Of a DNA stretch of 64,000 nucleotides, positions 1 to 8,481 are shown one piece after another. The translations under genes were made by a program, and so were the position numbers. Numbering within the stretch: position 1 is the stretch's first letter; each line of letters starts with the position of its first letter. The notes beneath the pieces are model-generated. The model did no database searches. It saw only the letters and a program-made list of their open reading frames with translations, and was not told the origin of the DNA. Origin of the DNA: Streptomonospora wellingtoniae (GTDB lineage: Bacteria > Actinomycetota > Actinomycetes > Streptosporangiales > Streptosporangiaceae). The DNA is taken from assembly GCF_031845375.1 (NCBI RefSeq), contig NZ_JAVREK010000029.1:1-64000 (forward strand), read 5' to 3'.

Positions 1-92
1 AGGCCGCCAGGTGATGACTGGGTTGATAGGCCGGGTGTGGAAGCCTTGTGAGGGGTGGAGCTGACCGGTACTAATAGGCCGAGGGCTTGTCC
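1..92 (+). rRNA. 23S rRNA, 3' end (partial)
   Basis: The window opens inside the last helix of a 23S rRNA. The conserved terminal block (gctgaccggtactaatagg, then ccgagggcttg) is present and followed within about 130 bases by a 5S gene in the same orientation. The end is placed by analogy with other actinobacterial 23S genes, so it may be off by a few bases. The rest of the operon lies upstream of the window. Confidence 0.95.
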
Positions 93-221
93 GCCGTGGA
101 TGCTGGGTGCTCGCGCATGCTGTTTTTGCCTGGCCGGCTGCTGCTGTTGTGGTGGTTGGTTGGGTGTTCTTGGTTTTCCTGCGCACCTGTCTGGTGTTTG
201 TGGTGGGTGTGTGGGTGTGTG

Positions 222-341
222 GTTTGCGGTGGTGATAGCGGGAGGGTCACACCCGGTCCCTTTTCGAACCCGGTCGTTAAGCCTCTTTGCGCCGATGGTA
301 CTGCCTTCATGGTGGGGGTGGGAGAGTAGGTTGCTGCCGCA
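222..341 (+). rRNA. rrf: 5S rRNA
   Basis: This is a 5S rRNA of about 120 bases. Conserved parts are visible: ggtgatagcg near the 5' end, the loop with cgaacccgg, gcgccgatggtactgc, and gggagagtagg near the 3' end. The ends (tgcgg and ccgca) can pair as helix I. It follows the 23S end, as expected for a 23S-5S tail, and is followed by a strong terminator. The ends are approximate to about 3 bases. The loop region carries some unusual bases compared with Streptomyces 5S. Confidence 0.95.
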
Positions 342-350
342 TTTTTTGTT

Positions 351-387
351 GGGGGGTTCCGTTTCGTGCGGAACCCCCCATTTTTTA
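351..387 (+). terminator. Rho-independent terminator of the rRNA operon
   Basis: A perfect 11-bp stem (ggggggttccg / cggaacccccc) with a short loop is followed directly by a T-rich run (attttttat). It lies about 10 bases after the 5S gene. This is the most classical terminator in the window; most others lack a T tract. Confidence 0.95.
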
Positions 388-439
388 TGCCCGGAATCAG
401 GGGCATGCCCGTCGCTATCGCTCCTTCCGCACGGCCTCG

Positions 440-892
440 TCAGCCATCTTCGTGTCTCTTTTCCGGAACGTTCGCCGCCATTATGCGCTGGTAATGCGGG
501 CAGCTCGCGATGTCCTCAGCCGTGCAGGTCAGCGCACACTCCAGCAGATACTTCGCGGCCTCCGCCTTTGCGATACGAGACTCCAATTCGGCGACACGCG
601 CCTTCATCACCGCATTCCGTTTGACAGGGCCCGGCGCGTTCAGGAGCGTGCGGATCTGTTCGAGTCCGAGTCCTGCTTCCTTGCAGCGCAGGATGATCGC
701 CACGCGCGTTGCGTCCCCGGCCGTATAGCAGCGCCGACCGTTCGCGCGGCGCTCGGGGGTAAGCAGCCCAGCGGCTTCCCAGTGGCGCAGTACGTGGGTG
801 GCCAGGCCGAAGCGCGCGGCGAGTTCGCCGATACCGGATCTTGAGGCCTCGAAGGAGGCCGGGCCTTCCTGGGCAGGCGAGCTTGACTTCAT
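440..892 (-). CDS. MerR-family transcriptional regulator
   Basis: A 150-aa protein with an N-terminal MerR winged helix (residues about 20-90, including IGELAARFGLATHVLRHWEA), a long dimerisation helix (about 95-118) and a short C-terminal tail. The tail has a cysteine group, C119, C123 and C131 (the last in CPHYQ), which could bind a metal or sense thiols; the effector is unknown. The ATG was chosen because it lies 6 bases after a good -10 box (gttaat), so the mRNA should be leaderless. The gene is divergent from a methyltransferase, and a perfect 8-bp inverted repeat lies between them, so it probably controls itself and that neighbour. Confidence 0.85.
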   Translation of the reverse strand: MKSSSPAQEGPASFEASRSGIGELAARFGLATHVLRHWEAAGLLTPERRANGRRCYTAGDATRVAIILRCKEAGLGLEQIRTLLNAPGPVKRNAVMKARVAELESRIAKAEAAKYLLECALTCTAEDIASCPHYQRIMAANVPEKRHEDG

Positions 893-898
893 GTCGAC

Positions 899-930
899 AT
901 TAACTCGCAGGCTTGTCCCCCTGACAAGCC
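899..930 (-). promoter_or_regulatory. Promoter and operator of the MerR gene
   Basis: On the minus strand TTGTCA and GTTAAT are separated by 17 bases, and the start codon follows the -10 box by 6 bases, implying a leaderless transcript. A perfect inverted repeat, ggcttgtc-N5-gacaagcc, covers the -35 end. Overlap of a dyad with a promoter is typical of MerR operators. The 17-bp spacing is normal rather than the 19-20 bp of stretched MerR-activated promoters, so simple autorepression is plausible. Confidence 0.6.
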
Positions 931-979
931 TCGCGCCGCACCGGGCGCCCGGGGCCCGCGCCTCACGCGGGAGCAGAGA

Positions 980-1843
980 ATGAGCGATGATCACAGCCCT
1001 ACCGGCGCCGCCGGTACCGGCGCCACCCCGACCACGGGTCCACCCGCCCCGCCGCACCGGCGCCCCGGTGGCGGGGACGACCACGGCAATGGACCTTCCA
1101 GCGGCCTGAGGACCAGGCTGGACGCCTTCGACGACCTCCCCGACGCTGTCGCACTGCGGCGCCGGTCCTACCAACTGCTCGGGCTCGGCGCGGGAGACTC
1201 CGTCGTCGACGCCGGATGCGGAGCGGGCCGAGCGGTAGGCGAGATAGCCGCGATCATCGCAGGCAGAGGCGGCTCGGTCGTCGGGATCGACCTCGACGAG
1301 GACATGATCGCGACTGCTCGGCTCCGGTGCCCCGAAGCGGACTTCCATGTGGGTGACGCGAACGCGCTGTCCCTGGACGACTCCTCCGTCACCGCCTATC
1401 GCGCTGACAAGGTGCTGCACGCCCTCACCGACCCTGCCGCCGCCCTCGCCGAGGCGCACCGCGTGCTCAGGCCGGGCGGCCGCATCGTTCTGGTCGGGCA
1501 GGAGTGGGACGGCTGCCTGGTCGACGCGGAAAGCCGCGATCTCACGTTGCGGATCACTCGTGCCTGGGCCGACGCGCTCCCCTCCCCTGGCAGCGCGCGT
1601 GCGTTTCCCCGGCTGCTGCGCCAGGTGGGCTTCAGCCGTGTCGAGGTCGAGGCCAGGTGTGCGCTCTTCACCGGCCGGGCGTTCCTTCCTCCGCTCATCG
1701 GCGCCGCCCGCGCGGCAGTCGACTCGGGAGCGGTCGCCCCGGCCGACGCACAGGCGTGGCTGGAGGATCAGCAGCGCCGCATGGGCTCCGGCAACTTCCT
1801 GGCGGCAGCGCCGTTCATCCTCGCATCGGCACGCAAACCCTGA
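980..1843 (+). CDS. Class I SAM-dependent methyltransferase
   Basis: A 287-aa protein. The first ~45 residues are Pro/Gly-rich and probably disordered. A Rossmann methyltransferase core follows, with motif I VVDAGCGAGRA (about residues 75-86), an acidic motif II GIDLDEDM, and motif LRPGGRIVLVGQ. It resembles UbiE/ArsM-like Methyltransf_11 enzymes; the substrate cannot be read from the sequence. The ATG has a GGGAG ribosome site 5 bases upstream. It is divergent from the MerR regulator, with the shared dyad about 50 bases upstream of its start, so it is probably the regulated target. Confidence 0.85.
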   Translation: MSDDHSPTGAAGTGATPTTGPPAPPHRRPGGGDDHGNGPSSGLRTRLDAFDDLPDAVALRRRSYQLLGLGAGDSVVDAGCGAGRAVGEIAAIIAGRGGSVVGIDLDEDMIATARLRCPEADFHVGDANALSLDDSSVTAYRADKVLHALTDPAAALAEAHRVLRPGGRIVLVGQEWDGCLVDAESRDLTLRITRAWADALPSPGSARAFPRLLRQVGFSRVEVEARCALFTGRAFLPPLIGAARAAVDSGAVAPADAQAWLEDQQRRMGSGNFLAAAPFILASARKP

Positions 1844-1940
1844 CGCCGCGGTCTCCAGGCGCCGCACGCTGTCCAGGGTGCCCGGCGGCGTCCCGGAGCA
1901 GGCGCACCGATGCCGCTTGCCGCTGTTGTGCTGAAAACAC

Positions 1941-1973
1941 CGCGCCGGCCCGGAGATGCTCCGAACCGGCGCG
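1941..1973. terminator. Hairpin between convergent genes
   Basis: Nested inverted repeat: cgcgccgg / ccggcgcg outside and cggag / ctccg inside with an atg loop. It lies between the convergent methyltransferase and serB and has no T tract, so it is probably a GC-rich bidirectional terminator of the kind common in actinomycetes. Confidence 0.6.
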
Positions 1974-2032
1974 CGGGCTGTTCTGTGGACAGCCGGTCAA
2001 TGCATACTGCCGCTCGAACCGGCGCAGCGGCC

Positions 2033-3268
2033 TCAGTCGGCCGGCGCCTCCTCCGTGTCCGCTTCGCGGTCGGCGGCCTCGACCTCCTCGCGGGAGACGC
2101 CGAGAAGGTAGACGATGGTGTCCAGGTAGGGGACGCTGACCGAGGTGTCGGCCTGCTCGCGCACCACCGGCTTGGCGTTGAAGGCCACGCCCAGCCCGGC
2201 CGTCTGCAGCATGTCGAGGTCGTTGGCGCCGTCGCCGATGGCCACCGTCTGGTTCAGCGGCACGCCCGCCTCGCCCGCGAAGCGGCGCAGCGCCTCCGCC
2301 TTGCCCTGCCGGTCGACGATGGGGCCCACCAGTTGCCCGGTGAGCTTGCCGTCGACGATCTCCAGCGTGTTGGCCATCGAGTAGTCGATCTCCAGCCGCT
2401 CCACCAGCGCGTCGGTGACCTGAGCGAAGCCGCCGCTGACGATCGCGCACTCGTATCCCAGCCGCTTGAGTGTGCGCACGAGGGTGCGGGCCCCCGGTGC
2501 GAGCACCAGCTTCTCGCGTACTTCGTCCACCGCGGAGGCGTCCAGCCCCTTGAGCAGGGCGACGCGGCGGCGCAGCGAGTCCTCGAAGTCGAGCTCGCCG
2601 CGCATGGCCTCCTCTGTCACACGGGCGACCTCTTCGGCGCAGCCGGCGTGCTCGGCGAGGAGCTCGATCACTTCGCCCTGGATCAGTGTGGAGTCGACGT
2701 CCATCACGATCAGGTGCTTGCCCCGGCGGTGCAGACCGCTGGTCTGGAGCGCCACGTCGATCGACTGGGTCGCGGCCTCCATGGACAGGTCGCCGCGCAG
2801 CCGCTCGGGGTCGGCACCCGAGATGTCCAGCTCGATCGAGGTGACGGGGTAGCTGGCCAGGCGCTCGATGCGCTCGATGTTGGCTCCGGCCCGGGCGACG
2901 CACGAGGCGATCGCGCCGAGGGCACCCGGGCGAAGGGGGTCGGCCAGGACGGTGACGTGCAACTGCTCGGCGGACGCGGCGGTGACGCGCCCGTTCCCGT
3001 TTGAGAACTCGACGTCCATGTCGAGGTCGATGCAGGTCTTGTCGACGGCGCTGCGGATCTCCGTGAAGACCCGGTCGTGGCTCACGCCGGGGGCGACGCT
3101 CTCGTCGACGGTCACGAGTGCGCTGAGGACGAGACGTCCTCCCACGACGACCTGCTCGAGGTCGACGAGGATCACAGGGAACACGGACAGGGTGCTGAGC
3201 AACCGCGCGCTGACGCCTGGGCGGTCGCGGCCGGTCACCGTTACCAGGAGCGTGGTGTGATCATTCAT
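2033..3268 (-). CDS. serB: Phosphoserine phosphatase SerB
   Basis: Predicted to hydrolyse phosphoserine to serine in the last step of serine synthesis. The 411-aa protein has an N-terminal ACT-type region (about 1-170; LLVTVTGRDRPGVS at the start) and a C-terminal HAD domain with the catalytic DVDST motif at 190-194, then the conserved GGF (VSGGFAQVT) and GDGANDLDML motifs. Length and order match actinobacterial SerB, which carry one or two ACT-like domains. The ATG at MNDHTTLLV was preferred over an upstream ATG 24 codons earlier because homologous proteins begin at the ACT strand. Confidence 0.93.
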   Translation of the reverse strand: MNDHTTLLVTVTGRDRPGVSARLLSTLSVFPVILVDLEQVVVGGRLVLSALVTVDESVAPGVSHDRVFTEIRSAVDKTCIDLDMDVEFSNGNGRVTAASAEQLHVTVLADPLRPGALGAIASCVARAGANIERIERLASYPVTSIELDISGADPERLRGDLSMEAATQSIDVALQTSGLHRRGKHLIVMDVDSTLIQGEVIELLAEHAGCAEEVARVTEEAMRGELDFEDSLRRRVALLKGLDASAVDEVREKLVLAPGARTLVRTLKRLGYECAIVSGGFAQVTDALVERLEIDYSMANTLEIVDGKLTGQLVGPIVDRQGKAEALRRFAGEAGVPLNQTVAIGDGANDLDMLQTAGLGVAFNAKPVVREQADTSVSVPYLDTIVYLLGVSREEVEAADREADTEEAPAD

Positions 3269-3380
3269 GGCGCCAACCACGGTACTCGCCCGACTTTTCG
3301 GGCGTGCGGGCAGGGCCGCGGCCAGCACCCCAACGTTCACTTGACGCTCACCGTCCAGTAGGCGTGCAGGTCATCAGGCG

Positions 3381-4010
3381 TCACCGGTCCTTCTTCCGCT
3401 TGCGCTTGGGCCGCTTGGCCTTGACCTCGATACCGCCGAGCATGCAGGTACCCGTAAGCCGGATAACGGGATAATTCGGATCAGTGACCGCGTCGGTGCC
3501 GTGCATGCTCGTGCCACCGAGAATGCCTGCTGTGTTGTTCACCACCCGCACCCCGTGGGGCACGGTGATCTCCAGGCCGCCGAGGATGACGGCGCACTGG
3601 ATGGTGACCTCGCGCTGGGACAGCACCGCCTCGCGCAGGTCCAGCTCGACCCCGCCGCAGAGCACCGAGATGTTCGTGCGCGGCTCGACCAGCCAGCGGC
3701 CCTTGCGCTCGGCTCCTCCGAACACGGCGACGATGTTCTCGCGGCCGGTGCTCTCGGTCGCCATGCGCCGGGCCTCCTCGGTCGCGGCGGACATCGGGGA
3801 GTTCCGGTCGCCGCCGAGATCGGCCTCGCTGGGCAGGGGGAGGTCGCGGGTGATCTCGGTGAGGTCGCCGACGGTCTTGGCCCGGTACAGGGCGTCGATC
3901 CGCTCTTCATGCTCGGCCTGTGTCAGACGCCCTTCGGCGACCGCCTCGCGCAGCCGCTCGGATACGCGGTCGCGGTCGGCGTCGGAGGCGCGGATGTGTT
4001 CGGGTTCCAT
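3381..4010 (-). CDS. DUF1707 / LiaF-like C-terminal domain protein (copy 1)
   Basis: A 209-aa protein with a DUF1707 (SHOCT-like) segment at 5-60 (IRASDADRDRV...EERIDALYRAKTVGDL) and a C-terminal beta-rich domain of the LiaF / cell-wall-active antibiotic response type (about 90-200, with VFGGAERKGRW). It ends in a very basic tail (KAKRPKRKRKKDR). No membrane segment is visible, so the tail may bind membrane or nucleic acid. It lies 72 bases downstream of a paralogue in the same orientation, which suggests a tandem duplication and probably one transcript. Function is not established; LiaF-type domains elsewhere take part in envelope-stress signalling. Confidence 0.8.
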   Translation of the reverse strand: MEPEHIRASDADRDRVSERLREAVAEGRLTQAEHEERIDALYRAKTVGDLTEITRDLPLPSEADLGGDRNSPMSAATEEARRMATESTGRENIVAVFGGAERKGRWLVEPRTNISVLCGGVELDLREAVLSQREVTIQCAVILGGLEITVPHGVRVVNNTAGILGGTSMHGTDAVTDPNYPVIRLTGTCMLGGIEVKAKRPKRKRKKDR

Positions 4011-4082
4011 GGCGGGTGGCCGTCCCTCTGCTGTCTTCCCTCGTCGTCTTCGCGTGGCGCCGCCGTGCGGCCGCCCGCCGGC

Positions 4083-4709
4083 TCAGCGGCAGCCGTGCCG
4101 ACGTTTGCGCTTGGCGGACTTGGGCTCCTTGGTCCTGGCCTCAACGGCCGAGAGCCAGGAGGACCCGGTGATCACCACCGTAGGCGCACCGGGGTCGTCC
4201 GCCTGGTCGGTACGCACGCTGGTGGCGCTCAGGACCTCCGAGACCCGGTTGACCACGCGCACCCCCGGCGGCACGATGACCTCCAGGCTGCCGAGCGCGA
4301 GCGCCACCTGGACGTTGACCTCTCCCGCGGAGAGCACAGCGGAGCGCATGTCCAGCACGGCGCTACCCAGCAGCACGGTGACGTTGGTGCGCGGCTCGAC
4401 CAGCCAGCGGCCCTTGCGCTCGGCATGGGCGAGGACCGTGCGGATGTTCTCGGTCTCGTCGGGCGAGCGAACCAGGTCACCGGGCGGATGCCCTGCTGCC
4501 GCCTTCCCGGGCAGGTCGGACGTGAGCGGGGCGAGCTCGCCCAAGGTTCGCGCGGAGTATGCGGCGTCCATGCGCTCACTGTGCTCGTCGTGACTGAGCC
4601 GGCCCTCGCTCAGCGCCGAGGCGAGAAGCTCGGCTACGCGGTCGCGGTCGGCGTCTGAGGCCCGCAGGTGCTCCGGGCCCGCTGCTGGTGGGGAAACCGT
4701 CTCGTTCAT
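4083..4709 (-). CDS. DUF1707 / LiaF-like C-terminal domain protein (copy 2)
   Basis: A 208-aa paralogue of the next gene downstream, with the same order: a DUF1707 segment (LRASDADRDRV...HSERMDAAYSARTLGEL, residues about 14-65), then a LiaF-like beta domain containing the shared AERKGRWLVEPRTN block, then a basic tail (KRKRRHGCR). The protein starts with an extra 13 residues compared with copy 1. The shared block is near identical while flanking parts differ, so the duplication is not recent. Role unknown; an envelope-associated function is inferred from the C-terminal domain only. Confidence 0.78.
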   Translation of the reverse strand: MNETVSPPAAGPEHLRASDADRDRVAELLASALSEGRLSHDEHSERMDAAYSARTLGELAPLTSDLPGKAAAGHPPGDLVRSPDETENIRTVLAHAERKGRWLVEPRTNVTVLLGSAVLDMRSAVLSAGEVNVQVALALGSLEVIVPPGVRVVNRVSEVLSATSVRTDQADDPGAPTVVITGSSWLSAVEARTKEPKSAKRKRRHGCR

Positions 4710-4836
4710 AGCCCGAGTATCGGCGCCGGCCGCCGCGCCGCGAATCCGGTGACGTCCCTGGCTTTCCCCTGATGTTCCCGGCGGTGTCCCCGGGGTCGGC
4801 GGGAACTGGGGCCCGACCTGCCTGGGAGGGTGCCCT

Positions 4837-5607
4837 TCACTCGGCGGCGGCGCCGTAAGCGGCGACCCGGGCGCGGCGCACCGCGCTGTCGAGCATGCGC
4901 AGCGCGTCGCGTCGGGACTGCATCTGCCCGGCGCTGAGCCCGCGCCCCTCGTCGTCGCCCGCCAGGCGCACCACGACGGCCAGACGGTCGGCCTGGGCCG
5001 CGAGCCGGTGCGCGCGTTGCGGGTAGCCGGGTGCCAGGCCGCCGGCGGGCGCGCGGTCGGCGTCGCGCAGGTCGGCCAGCGCGCGGGTGACCTCCGGTCC
5101 CCAGGAGGAGATGTCGTCGACCTGCCCGAACAGCGCCGCCGACTCGCGGATGGCCGACTGCAGCCCGTGCTCGGCGTCGGCCAGCGGTACAGGCTCGGGG
5201 TCGGCCGCGGCGGCGGGATAGGGAGTCCAGGACACGCCCAGGTAGGAGGACCCTCGCCGGTCCTCGCTGGGAACCAGGCCGATGCGCGTCTCCGCCAGCC
5301 GCAGTAGCACTGCCTCGCGTGCGTCGAGGGCCGCCTTGTTCAGCTCGTTGCCTCCGACCAGGCCGAGCGGGTCGCCGGGGACGGGTAGGCAGAGCCGGAA
5401 GGCGCTCAGCCCGCGGGGGCGCAGGCGGGCCAGCGCGGAGCGCAGCGCCGCGCCCTGCTCGAAAGGCAGGCCGTCGGCCACCTCGCCGACGACGTGCGGC
5501 CCGGTGTCCCGTTCGACCGCGCCGACGGCGTCGTCGAGCCCGGCCCGGCCCGCGAGCCAGGCGTTGCCCCACGCGACGAGCTGTGCGGATGAGAGTTCTC
5601 GCAGCAT
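4837..5607 (-). CDS. Conserved hypothetical protein
   Basis: A 256-aa protein that I do not recognise as a named family. It starts MLRELSSAQLVAWGNAWLAG and contains a run of helices, including GLPFEQGAALRSALARLR and a C-terminal arginine-rich helix. It has no signal peptide, membrane segment or obvious catalytic motif and is probably cytoplasmic. Although the reading frame is open much further upstream, the ATG chosen starts the part with normal composition. It is divergent from an ABC ATPase. Confidence 0.65.
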   Translation of the reverse strand: MLRELSSAQLVAWGNAWLAGRAGLDDAVGAVERDTGPHVVGEVADGLPFEQGAALRSALARLRPRGLSAFRLCLPVPGDPLGLVGGNELNKAALDAREAVLLRLAETRIGLVPSEDRRGSSYLGVSWTPYPAAAADPEPVPLADAEHGLQSAIRESAALFGQVDDISSWGPEVTRALADLRDADRAPAGGLAPGYPQRAHRLAAQADRLAVVVRLAGDDEGRGLSAGQMQSRRDALRMLDSAVRRARVAAYGAAAE

Positions 5608-5799
5608 CGGGTTCAGCCTAGATGCCCTGGATCGGTGGGCGCAGCGTGAGCGGCGTCCAGTAGGTTCGCATCGGTGGGGGCCGCCGCCGCCGGGCTCCCG
5701 GATGTGCCGCAGGGCCGCGGTCCCGGCCCCGCGCGGCCGTACAGCGGCGGGCGGGCGGCTCGAATCCCCGATCCCCTGTATGACGACGGAGAGAGTGCG

Positions 5800-6585
5800 A
5801 TGAACGGCCAGGTGCTGCGCATGAGCGGCGTGACGGTGCGCCGCGGCGATGCGGAACTGCTTCGCGACGTGGAGTGGACCGTCGAGGAGGACGAACGCTG
5901 GGCGGTCCTCGGTCCCAACGGTGCGGGCAAGACCTCGCTGCTGAGCGTGGCGGCCGCGCAGCTGGCGCCGGGCGCCGGCACGGCCGAGGTCCTCGGCGAG
6001 CCGCTGGCCGAAGCCGACGCGACCGAGCTGCGCAGCCTCGTGGGCTTCGCCGGTTCCGCGGTGGCCAACCGCGTCCCCGACTCCATGACGTCCCTCGACC
6101 TGGTCGTCAGCGCCGCCTACGGCTACGTGGGCCGCTTCGGCGAGGAGTACGGCACCGTCGACTACGCCCGCGGGCGGGCGCTGCTGGCGCGCTGGGGTGC
6201 GGGCCGCCTGGCCGACCGGCGCTACGGCACCCTGTCCGAGGGCGAGCGCAAGCGGGTGCTGATCGCACGCGCGCTGATGGCCGACCCCGAGCTGCTGCTG
6301 CTCGACGAGCCCGCTGCGGGTTTGGACCTGGGCGGTCGCGAGGACCTGCTGGCCCGGCTCGCCGCGCTGGCCGGCGACATCGACTCCCCGGCGCTGGTGA
6401 TCGTGTCGCACCATGTCGAGGAGATCCCGGCGGGGTTCACCCACGTGCTGATGATGCGCGACGGGAGGGTCACGGCTTCCGGCCCGGTGGAGGAAGCCAT
6501 GACGGGAGAGAACCTGAGCGAGACGTTCGGGCTGCCGCTGAAGGTGGAGCACGACGGCGAGCGGTGGCGCGCCCGCGCGGTCTGA
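5800..6585 (+). CDS. Orphan ABC transporter ATP-binding protein
   Basis: A 261-aa ABC ATPase with Walker A GPNGAGKTS, signature LSEGERKRV, Walker B LLLLDEPAAGLD and an H-loop (IVSHHVEEIP). No permease or binding-protein gene is adjacent, so it is either a non-transport ATPase of the YlmA/ModF type or works with subunits encoded elsewhere. The start MNGQVLRMSGV was preferred to upstream in-frame codons because ABC domains begin with this strand, and a GGAGAG site precedes it. Confidence 0.88.
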   Translation: MNGQVLRMSGVTVRRGDAELLRDVEWTVEEDERWAVLGPNGAGKTSLLSVAAAQLAPGAGTAEVLGEPLAEADATELRSLVGFAGSAVANRVPDSMTSLDLVVSAAYGYVGRFGEEYGTVDYARGRALLARWGAGRLADRRYGTLSEGERKRVLIARALMADPELLLLDEPAAGLDLGGREDLLARLAALAGDIDSPALVIVSHHVEEIPAGFTHVLMMRDGRVTASGPVEEAMTGENLSETFGLPLKVEHDGERWRARAV

Positions 6586-6874
6586 ACCCCGACGGCGAGA
6601 CGGGGCCGACCGCCCTCGCCGACCGACCTGGACAGGCCCGATCGGCGGATCCGGATGGCCGCAAAGGAGGGCGCTGTCCGCATGCGGCCAGGTGGTGACG
6701 GTTTGGTGCAAGGTCACCGGGCTCTTCTGGGGACGGGCGGGTACATCCGCCTTATGATCGCCGCGTGTGCCGGTGGCCGTGCCGCCCGCGCACGGGCCGC
6801 CGCCGGCCGGGCGCCGCGGCGGCCGCGCACTGACCGCCTGTGTCCCCCCTGACAGGAGAGCCGGAGCCGCCCCG

Positions 6875-7864
6875 ATGGGAACCATCGTCATCATCCTGCT
6901 GATCTTCGTCGCCATCCTGGCCGTGATCGGCTGGCGAAGCGTCCGTATCGTCCCGCAGGCCATGGCCGACGTCGTGGAGCGGTTCGGCGGCTACCACCGC
7001 ACCCTCAGCTCCGGATTCAACATCGTGGTCCCGTTCGTCGACCACGTCCGCGAGCGCATCGACCTGCGCGTCCAGGTGGTCAGCTTCCCGCCGCAGGCCG
7101 CCATCACCCAGGACAACCTGTCGGTCAACGTCGACACCGCGGTCTACGTCCGGGTCACCGACCCCTACAACGCCACATACCGAGTCGCCAGCTTCATCCA
7201 GGCGGTCGAGCAGCTGGCCTCGGCGACGCTGCGCAACGTCGTCGGCGGGATGGACCTGGAGCAGACCCTGACCTCGCGCGACCAGATCAACCGCGAGCTG
7301 CGCGCGGTCCTGGACGAGGCCACGGCCGAGTGGGGCATCGAGGTCAGCCGGGTCGAGCTGAAGGCCATCGAGCCCCCGGAGTCCGTCCAGGAGGCCATGG
7401 AGAAGCAGATGCGCGCCGACCGCGACAAGCGTGCGGAGGTCCTCAGCGCCGAAGGCCAGAAGCAGTCGGCGATCCTGCGCGCCGAAGGTGAGCAGTCCGC
7501 CGCGGTGCTGAGCGCCCAGGGCGCCGCCGACGCCGAGAAGGTCCGGGCGAAGGCCGAGGCCGAGGCGATGACCGTGCGCGCCCGCGGCGAGGCGGATGCG
7601 ATCACCATGGTCGCCAGGGCACTGAAGGCCGGCGACGTCAGCCAGGAGGTCCTGGCTTACCAGTACCTGCAGAAACTCCCGGAGATCGCGCGCGGCGACG
7701 CCAACAAGGTGTGGATCGTGCCCAGCGAGATGGGCAGGGCGCTGGAAGGCATCGGCGGTGTGTTCGAGCGGGTCCGCGAGGCCGGGGCCGGTTCCCCGTC
7801 CGAGGCCGCTGCCGCCGCCCCGGACCCCAACGGGACCGTGTCCGAGCGGCGCCTGCAGAGCTGA
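6875..7864 (+). CDS. SPFH / band 7 (stomatin-like) membrane protein
   Basis: A 329-aa protein with one N-terminal membrane segment (IVIILLIFVAILAVIGW), an SPFH/band 7 domain (about 25-190, RSVRIVPQAMADVVERFGGY onward) and an Ala/Glu-rich helical region (about 190-270) that would form the oligomerisation coiled coil. The last ~30 residues are Ala/Pro-rich. Stomatin-like proteins scaffold membrane microdomains, often with NfeD proteases, but no nfeD gene is adjacent. The ATG follows an AGGAGAG site about 17 bases away. Confidence 0.9.
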   Translation: MGTIVIILLIFVAILAVIGWRSVRIVPQAMADVVERFGGYHRTLSSGFNIVVPFVDHVRERIDLRVQVVSFPPQAAITQDNLSVNVDTAVYVRVTDPYNATYRVASFIQAVEQLASATLRNVVGGMDLEQTLTSRDQINRELRAVLDEATAEWGIEVSRVELKAIEPPESVQEAMEKQMRADRDKRAEVLSAEGQKQSAILRAEGEQSAAVLSAQGAADAEKVRAKAEAEAMTVRARGEADAITMVARALKAGDVSQEVLAYQYLQKLPEIARGDANKVWIVPSEMGRALEGIGGVFERVREAGAGSPSEAAAAAPDPNGTVSERRLQS

Positions 7865-8019
7865 GGCGCCCGCGGGCACCGCTCGGCTGCACTATGAGCG
7901 GGTCGGGGGCGGCCGCCCTGGAGGACCCGCTCCCGGGGGCCTGGAGGTCCCCGCCGCCTCCCCTCGGCTTCCGGGGGAAGCGCCGGGGACTTCCGCCGCC
8001 GGTCGCAGCCTGCGAGTCG

Positions 8020-8048
8020 GCGCCTTCGCGGATGCGCCGCGAAGGCGC
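8020..8048. terminator. Perfect hairpin between convergent genes
   Basis: A perfect 12-bp stem (gcgccttcgcgg / ccgcgaaggcgc) with a 5-base loop lies in the 263-base space between the convergent SPFH and wblA genes. It has no T tract. A GC-rich bidirectional terminator is the simplest reading. Confidence 0.6.
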
Positions 8049-8127
8049 GGGCGGCAGCGGGGGTGCGGCGGGCCGGATCAGCCCCGCGGCCGAGCCGCCC
8101 GCCTACCCCCTCCGCGCGCGGTCGGGC

Positions 8128-8481
8128 TCACCGCTCGGCCCCGGCCGGGGCCTTGGCGGCGAACGCGGAGTCCTGGAGCCAGCCTTCCCCTGCCGTCTCC
8201 GAGTTCTCCCGCTCGTAGCGTGCCCGTGCGGCCGTCAGCAGATCCCACCACGAGGTGACATCAGGACGCCGCCGCAGCAGGGCCCGGCGCTCGCGTTCGG
8301 TCATCCCTCCCCAGACCCCGAACTCGATGCGGCCGTCCAGAGCCTCGGCCAGGCACTCGGTGCGCACCGGGCAGCCGCGGCAGATCAGCTTGGCGCGGTT
8401 CTGCGCGGCGCCCTGGACGAACAGCGCGTCGGGGTCGACCTCGCGGCACAGTGCGCGGGTCGTCATCTCTGCAGTCCACAT
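8128..8481 (-). CDS. wblA: WhiB-family regulator, WblA/WhiB4 type
   Basis: A 117-aa WhiB-like protein. Four cysteines at C12, C34, C37 and C43 (CRGCPVRTEC) should hold a [4Fe-4S] cluster, and the turn FGVWGGMTERERRALLRR lies at about 54-71. The stretch FVQGAAQNRA between the first and second cysteines and the RPDVTSW segment after the turn match the WblA/WhiB4 subgroup. In Streptomyces WblA is a pleiotropic regulator of antibiotic production and sporulation; in mycobacteria WhiB4 is a redox sensor. The first ATG was used; a second ATG at codon 6 is possible. Confidence 0.92.
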   Translation of the reverse strand: MWTAEMTTRALCREVDPDALFVQGAAQNRAKLICRGCPVRTECLAEALDGRIEFGVWGGMTERERRALLRRRPDVTSWWDLLTAARARYERENSETAGEGWLQDSAFAAKAPAGAER

